The position numbers were made by a program, and so were the translations under genes. This document shows positions 59,079-64,000 of a stretch of 64,000 nucleotides of DNA, piece after piece. The notes beneath the pieces were generated by a model. That model was not told the origin of the DNA, did not search any database, and was given only the letters and a program-made list of their open reading frames with translations. Location of the stretch: contig JNDT01002251.1 in NCBI GenBank assembly GCA_000697055.1, positions 124,001 to 188,000 on the forward strand. The letters are read 5' to 3'. Within the stretch, counting starts at the first letter, position 1. The number at the start of each line of letters is the position of its first letter. This DNA comes from Saksenaea vasiformis B4078. Its lineage: Eukaryota > Mucoromycota > Mucoromycetes > Mucorales > Saksenaeaceae.

Positions 59079-59865
59079 ATGAACATTTTCTGTCGCACCT
59101 ACTCGACATCTTCCAAGGGTTGGCTACAGCGTCAGGCCCGTGACCCCTATGTAAAAGCAGCTAAAGCGCAGCACTATCGGGCTCGCAGTGCATTCAAACT
59201 TTTGCAACTGAATGAGAAGTACCGGGTGTTGCGGCGAGGACATGTCGTTGTGGATTGTGGAGCCGCACCAGGCGGTTGGACTCAAGTTGCTGCAGAAATG
59301 GTACAAAAGAAAGGCACAGTGATCGCCATTGATTTGCTACCAATGGATCCTGTTCCTGGTGCCACTGTCATTCAAGGCAACTTTTTGGATCGCAAAACGC
59401 AGGCCACAATCAAAAACGCATTGGAAGGTAAACAGGTTCATGTCGTCTGCTCAGACATGGCTCCCAGTTTTTCTGGTAATCATATGGCAGATCACGCCAG
59501 ATCAATGGTATGCATTGTATGAGGAAAGTGAAGGTATATAGTGTTAATTAACGCCCCACACTTGTTGTTTCTGAAGGAGCTGTGCGAATCCTCTCTGCTG
59601 TTCGCACAATCTGTCCTTGCACCTGGAGGTTCATTTATTGCAAAGGTGATTTTGAACAGGAGAACAAGAAGGACGAGGATCTAATCAAAAATCTTTATAG
59701 TTTTTGATGGGAGGAACCGAAGTAGAATTTCGGCGGAAACTGCAATCTACGTTTGAAAAGGTCAAACTAGAGAAACCAGACTCATCACGAAAACAATCGA
59801 CAGAAAGATTCTTCGTTGCTCTCGGTTATACACCACCTTCATCTGTGTCTACGAATAAAGAATGA
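59079..59865 (+). CDS. MRM2: Mitochondrial rRNA 2'-O-ribose methyltransferase (FtsJ/RlmE family)
   Basis: Exons 59079-59507, 59577-59645 and 59701-59865 join to 220 residues. MNIFCRTYSTSSKGWLQRQ is a likely mitochondrial presequence. The FtsJ core has ARDPYVKAAKAQHYRARSA, the SAM-binding motif I VVDCGAAPGGWTQVAA, VIAIDLLPMD, and VVCSDMAPSFSGNH. The K-D-K-E catalytic set can be read as the Lys in AFKLL, Asp in CSDMAP, Lys in GSFIAKF and Glu in STERFFVALG. By homology it methylates a uridine in the A-loop of the mitochondrial large-subunit rRNA. AATAAA overlaps the last codons (59853-59858). The next gene converges, 43 bp between stops. Confidence 0.92.
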
Positions 59866-59908
59866 AGGTTTTACAACGAAACTGGTATCCTATTTATTAT
59901 CCTCTTCT

Positions 59909-60577
59909 CTACTTGACCCAAAACTTCATCTTGCTTTTTCCCATCGTAGTGGAAGAGGCGGATAATGGTAACGGCATAATTTTGTTGTTTTTGAACCATC
60001 GCTTCAGCTTCGGTTTTTCCTGTACGATGGGTGTTGACACAGAAGCCGATGACGGTTGTGGGATCGGGTCATCTTCACACGGGTCCTTTGGGACTGAATA
60101 ACTTTCGAATGAAGGTGGCAGCCAGCCATCAGCTCTTTTGCGAGTGGCTTCGCTTGCATGATCATGTATATTAAAGCAGCTGTGCGATGCTTTCAATGCA
60201 GGATCTGTTTTATGTTTAGCTTCCAGTAATTGCCGCATAGCATATCGCCCAACCGCACGGACACAAGTCTGGGTGTCGGGATCCATCATGGGAAGAAATT
60301 GCATCAGCAGGATCCATTGCTCGTACGCAGCATCAAACGGATCTGTAGCATGAGACTTTCGCAAGGAAACGTTAGGTAACTTGCTCATGAGAGAATTATA
60401 AGCTTGAGGCACATCGTTTGCCCATGGATCAATCACGATCGATTGCTGATCAATCATCTTCTGTAATCGGTCGATCAGGGACCGTAATTCCTGAACGACG
60501 TTGCCAATGCCCTCCACGTCGTCTTTGACCGGTTCTTTCTTTGGAATAGTTGCACCAGATGCTGCAGCAGCTAACAT
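59909..60577 (-). CDS. Unknown protein, 222 residues
   Basis: A single uninterrupted frame from ATG 60577 (MLAAAASGATIPKKEP). The middle is helical and conserved-looking: GNVVQELRSLIDRLQKMID (coiled-coil-like), DPFDAAYEQWILLMQFLPMM, CVRAVGRYAMRQLLEAKHK. The C-terminus is Pro/Ser-rich, then basic (KPKLKRWFKNNK, GKSKMKFWVK). I do not recognise the family. It lies 109 bp downstream of the kinesin-like gene on the same strand and converges with MRM2. No signal peptide or membrane segment. Confidence 0.6.
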   Translation of the reverse strand: MLAAAASGATIPKKEPVKDDVEGIGNVVQELRSLIDRLQKMIDQQSIVIDPWANDVPQAYNSLMSKLPNVSLRKSHATDPFDAAYEQWILLMQFLPMMDPDTQTCVRAVGRYAMRQLLEAKHKTDPALKASHSCFNIHDHASEATRKRADGWLPPSFESYSVPKDPCEDDPIPQPSSASVSTPIVQEKPKLKRWFKNNKIMPLPLSASSTTMGKSKMKFWVK

Positions 60578-60685
60578 AGTTTCAGAAAGAGAGTGAAAGC
60601 AGAGGAAAAGAGTCCCTTTTTTTTTACTTCGAAAACATCGTTTAAGCAACTACATTGTGTCTTCGACTGATACATGGAATGTGCC

Positions 60686-63600
60686 TCACTTGTTCTGTAA
60701 AAGTTCTGATAGTGGACTAAGCTGACCTTCTACAGGGATTTCTTGTAAACGAACGTGCGCAGATACTTTACGCCTTTTCCTTTGGGTTAGTTTGGGGCTA
60801 TCCTCCTTACTACTACTTTGAACATGCGACGTAGCACTGGAGCAATGTTTCCCTTTTGCAACGGGTTCTTTATATCTTTGGTTCCTAGCTTGATGCTCAG
60901 GTCCTTGTTGCTCCTGTAGAGGCACGTCCTGGTAGTTATCGGTCAAGAGAACATTCTCAGGCGTATTGTCCATGTCGTCATTCTTGCATTTTTTGCACAC
61001 TTTCTTTGCAACCGTCCTTTTCGGTGGATGTTGTTTTGGACTACCGTTTTCCGATCTCTTTTCACATAATGTATCTAAAGCTAGCGCTACTTTACTGGCA
61101 GGAGATGTTTTAGCAATCATGGGAATGTTAGTGAGTTCAGCCGCGTTTTGCAGGGATGTCATGGTTGGCTTGCTTTCGAGTAGGTGGTCCCTGAGTTGTT
61201 GGATGTACTTTCGTAGGCTTTGACGTTCCACCTGCATTGCGCAATTCTGTCGCGTGTTCCAATCCTCTTCTTCCATTCTACGTGACTAAAAGAATTGTTG
61301 ATTAGGATAAATTTGATCCAGGATGCCCTTAACTTCCAACGCTCGTAATTTTCGCTTTAATGCACGCAATTTTACAGCGTAGCTACTATTTTTTTCCTAG
61401 TTCTGATTCAGTACAAGAATGCCCAATGTAGCGCTCAACCTGCAGTCTGGAAATCGTCTTCTTTTGATCGTTTACATCTTGTGGGGTTATCTATTAAGAT
61501 TGGTAAATAAGGCAACTTTTCGTTGAACAAGCGCAATCGTGCCTCGAGTTTATCCATTTTCGCTTGCATCTCCTTTGTTTCTATGATCCAATCTCGTTTG
61601 CTCCGTTCCAGGTTTACGATCCTATCTCTTGCCTGACCCAGATCACTCTACTCCCTCGTGTTGATACATCATCAGTTACTAGGTACCTTACATGAAGAGC
61701 GTGGATCTCGGACCTGTACTGTTGTTCTATTGCTGCGCGCTTTCTTATATCGTCGTACTCATATCTTTCCATGTCTGTCTTCAAAACGTAACATAATCTT
61801 TGGAGCTTATCTTTTTCTCTTCTGTAGTTTAGCAGATCGACTTGGAGTTGCTTATTCTCCTCCTGTGCCAGCTTTTGAGATTCCAAGAATTTGCAAATTT
61901 TAGACTTCCACAAAGCTGCCGTTAGTTACGGCTTGACTCGCGTATGATTTTGTACCTCTTTCTCTGCCAGCAATTTCTCATTTTCATCTAACTTAGTCTG
62001 ACAAAGGTTCCTCCGGTATTTTTCGCTGGCTTCATGTCAACGTTACTGAAACGTTCTTTGCTTTTTTTTTTTTGGTTTAGTACTAGTTCATACCTAACAT
62101 GACTTGCGAAGTACGAGCCTGATCGATAATATCACGCTTGGTAGTTGCAAGGATAGAGTCCGATAATTTCAGCTTGGCGTGCATGAGTTTATTCAGGTTC
62201 ATGAGCTAGGGTAAAGTATGAGTACTAGATATAGAAGAAGGTTGTTGTAATTACCTCGAAATTGTTTTTCTCATAAATCTGTAACCGATCAGTCAACTGC
62301 TGCAATTGAGTTGATAAACTATCGTTTCGCTCTTGTTGGAGGGCATAGTCTTCTTGCAACTTCCGCAAGTCTTTCTCAACAAATAGCCGTGCGCGCTACA
62401 GTATACCTTGTGAGTTTGAAAATCATGCTAGAACGGTAGTACTTGTTCGCGAGCCATTTCGCGTTCTATCTTTTTGAGCTGTTGCCAATAGATATCCGTA
62501 CGAATGTCAGGTTTGTTTTGCGCTACCCGACATCTGATCTTCTGCAAGTCCTGAGCGAAGCGCAGTGCTTCCAATGTCTCACCAATGGGATCCTTTGGGT
62601 GTTCCTTTTCACAATTAATTAGCGATACGGCGAAGTATAAGTGCGTTTTTACATCCAAATGCATCAAGACAAAGGTCTTGCCCAAGCCCGAAACGTGCTC
62701 AGCGAGAAGATCAACCAATGGATACGATCCCGTCGAGAGACTTCCTTCGAAATTCCGGTCGATGATATGGTTCACCACACTTTCTACACTCTCTTTTATA
62801 AATTGCACAAGCTTACTGTTGGCACACAACTTAGCTGACTAAATGAATTGAAAAGTCCGTACTTGGAACCATCCTCAGGTGATGCCATAGGATTGAGAAG
62901 ATCTGCAAGCACAAGCGTCCCAAGGAATTTCGTTTCATCTGTCAACCGTAGCTTGATGAAGATAGGATGCGGGTATTCCGATCTGAGCTTAGACCATATA
63001 GAATGGAACTCCTTGACTGGCTTCATCTTAGCATCCAAACCACTTGATACTTTCCAGGATGTTAATTCGATGTGTCGATAAGCTGATTTACCATTAATGA
63101 GCTTTTTTGTAGCCATATCAATACACGTATCGTCTGCAATGCCAAGGCATCTGTATCAAATGTCAGTTGCTGGATACCACTAAGCACACTTTACATGTAG
63201 TGTAGCTTGATATCCGCTAGCTTCCGGCTTGCGCGTTTTTTATTTAACGTAGCAACTTCCAGATGGAGACGACTGAGTATTTGGTACATGACATTATTCC
63301 TATTGAATTATTAAGACATTGTTTTGTGCGCTCAAAAAATTCACTTGTATCTAAACGTATTAGCTCGTCTGTGGAACATCGTTAATAAGCTACAAGTTGA
63401 GTAGGGATTCACATCGAACCCAGTGTTCAGAAAGATGGCTGCTGCATTGTAGCCTAAAGAATGTTATTGCATGATTTTGGACAAGGCTCCTTGATACCAT
63501 TGAGTGTCAAATCCACAAGCTGCTCCGTTTCTCTGCTGCAGAGGCCGATGCCATCTCTACCGTGATAGCATCTGGAAAAGAAATAACGCTCGCTACGGTA

Positions 63601-64000
63601 TTTAGCTAATTTTTCCAGATGATTTATCTACTTGACATTAAAATCGCCCGTTTTATCTTGTAATGCTGTCAATAGGTTTATTTTACTATTGAGCTCTACC
63701 ATGCGAGGTTCGCCATGTTATGCATGGTGGCGATTGCGCATCACCAGGATGAACGTTGAGTGATGGGTCACCATTCTCTGATTCCACGGAATGAATCCAT
63801 GCCAATACTTCTAGCGAAGAAATTTCCATTGATGCCGGTCAATGGCAGGAAAGTAATGGAGGTCATATTCTTGTCAACTATGACAAATTCATTCCACGGA
63901 CAGAAATCTCGACGTCATTCATGTAAGCCTCGCCCTTTATTGTATAACTTTTGCGTCCCATAGGTACCAAGAGACCATCAGCGACGCAACTCGATCAAAG
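60686..64000 (-). CDS. Kinesin-like protein with degenerate motor domain, 5' end outside window
   Basis: Exons resolved in the motor-like part (minus): 63498-63571, 63345-63453, 63195-63299, 62870-63150, then 62834 to about 62440 after a very short 35-nt intron. Kinesin landmarks: SRETEQLVDLTLNG | GYNAAAIFLNTGFDVNP where motors have GYN-x-x-x-x-x-GQTGSGKT; PHPIFIKLRLTDE at the SSRSHSIF (switch I) place; LGTLVLADLLNPMAS at the LVDLAGSE (switch II) place; ANSKLVQFIKESV for the YRNSKLTxLL helix; and GETLEALRFAQDLQKIR as the motor end. All three nucleotide-contact motifs have lost their key residues. Several coiled-coil exons follow (62400-61300, for example ESQKLAQEENKQLQVDLL). The last exon, up to about 61285, ends with a basic tail (QRKRRKVSAHVRL) at 60686. 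Exons right of 63.6 kb are uncertain. Confidence 0.68.

Overview
The window is nuclear DNA of a fungus, most likely an early-diverging one (Mucoromycota, Mucorales-like). Genes are cut by many introns of about 35-75 nt with GT-AG borders (at least two are GC-AG). The housekeeping proteins are fungal in type: PDH protein X, Ssd1, a Pcl-type cyclin, Tad1/ADAT1. The mobile genes (MULE with an OTU domain, Fanzor-like OrfB proteins, Tc1/mariner, an L1-like LINE) and a Crinkler-type effector fit that group. The species call is inference; no rRNA or tRNA gene was seen.

Layout. (1) 0.37-2.07 kb: an intact 8-exon gene for the E3-binding protein of pyruvate dehydrogenase. (2) About 3-23 kb: an island of decayed mobile elements. 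It holds an unassigned repeat-like fragment, a broken DDE transposase (4.0-5.8 kb, minus), a broken MULE with a C-terminal OTU-like protease domain (7.5-10.8 kb) whose tail is hit by a Tc1 fragment, a Fanzor-like pseudogene (14.0-17.5 kb), one intact Tc1 transposase (18.6-19.6 kb, minus), a piece of a family B DNA polymerase exonuclease domain (19.7-20.5 kb) and a second, more decayed Fanzor-like copy (20.7-23.2 kb). (3) 23.5-24.4 kb: a 3-exon ZRANB2-like RS splicing protein. (4) 26.0-34.2 kb: a Crinkler-type gene (header, P-loop ATPase, nuclease-like domain) split by a 5.1-kb LINE with a perfect 18-bp target-site duplication. (5) 34.2-42.2 kb: about 8 kb with no convincing gene, but with palindromes and microsatellites. 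(6) 42.2-64 kb: ordinary gene-rich DNA with a Pcl-type cyclin (-), ADAT1/Tad1 (+), SSD1 (+), a small membrane protein (+), a glyoxylate/hydroxypyruvate reductase (+), an SFT2 protein (-), mitochondrial rRNA methyltransferase MRM2 (+), an unknown protein (-) and a kinesin-like protein that has lost its nucleotide-binding loop (-, runs off the window).

The exon models of PDX1, the ZRANB2-like gene, the cyclin, ADAT1, SSD1, the small membrane protein, GRHPR, SFT2 and MRM2 all close in frame over their full length, so these genes look intact. The genes do not form an operon or pathway. The main contrast is a stable gene-rich side against a transposon island carrying an effector gene. The observations most worth following are the LINE-split Crinkler gene, the Fanzor-like pair flanking a PolB fragment, the nucleotide-site-dead kinesin-like protein, the altered active site of SSD1 and the GC-AG introns of ADAT1.
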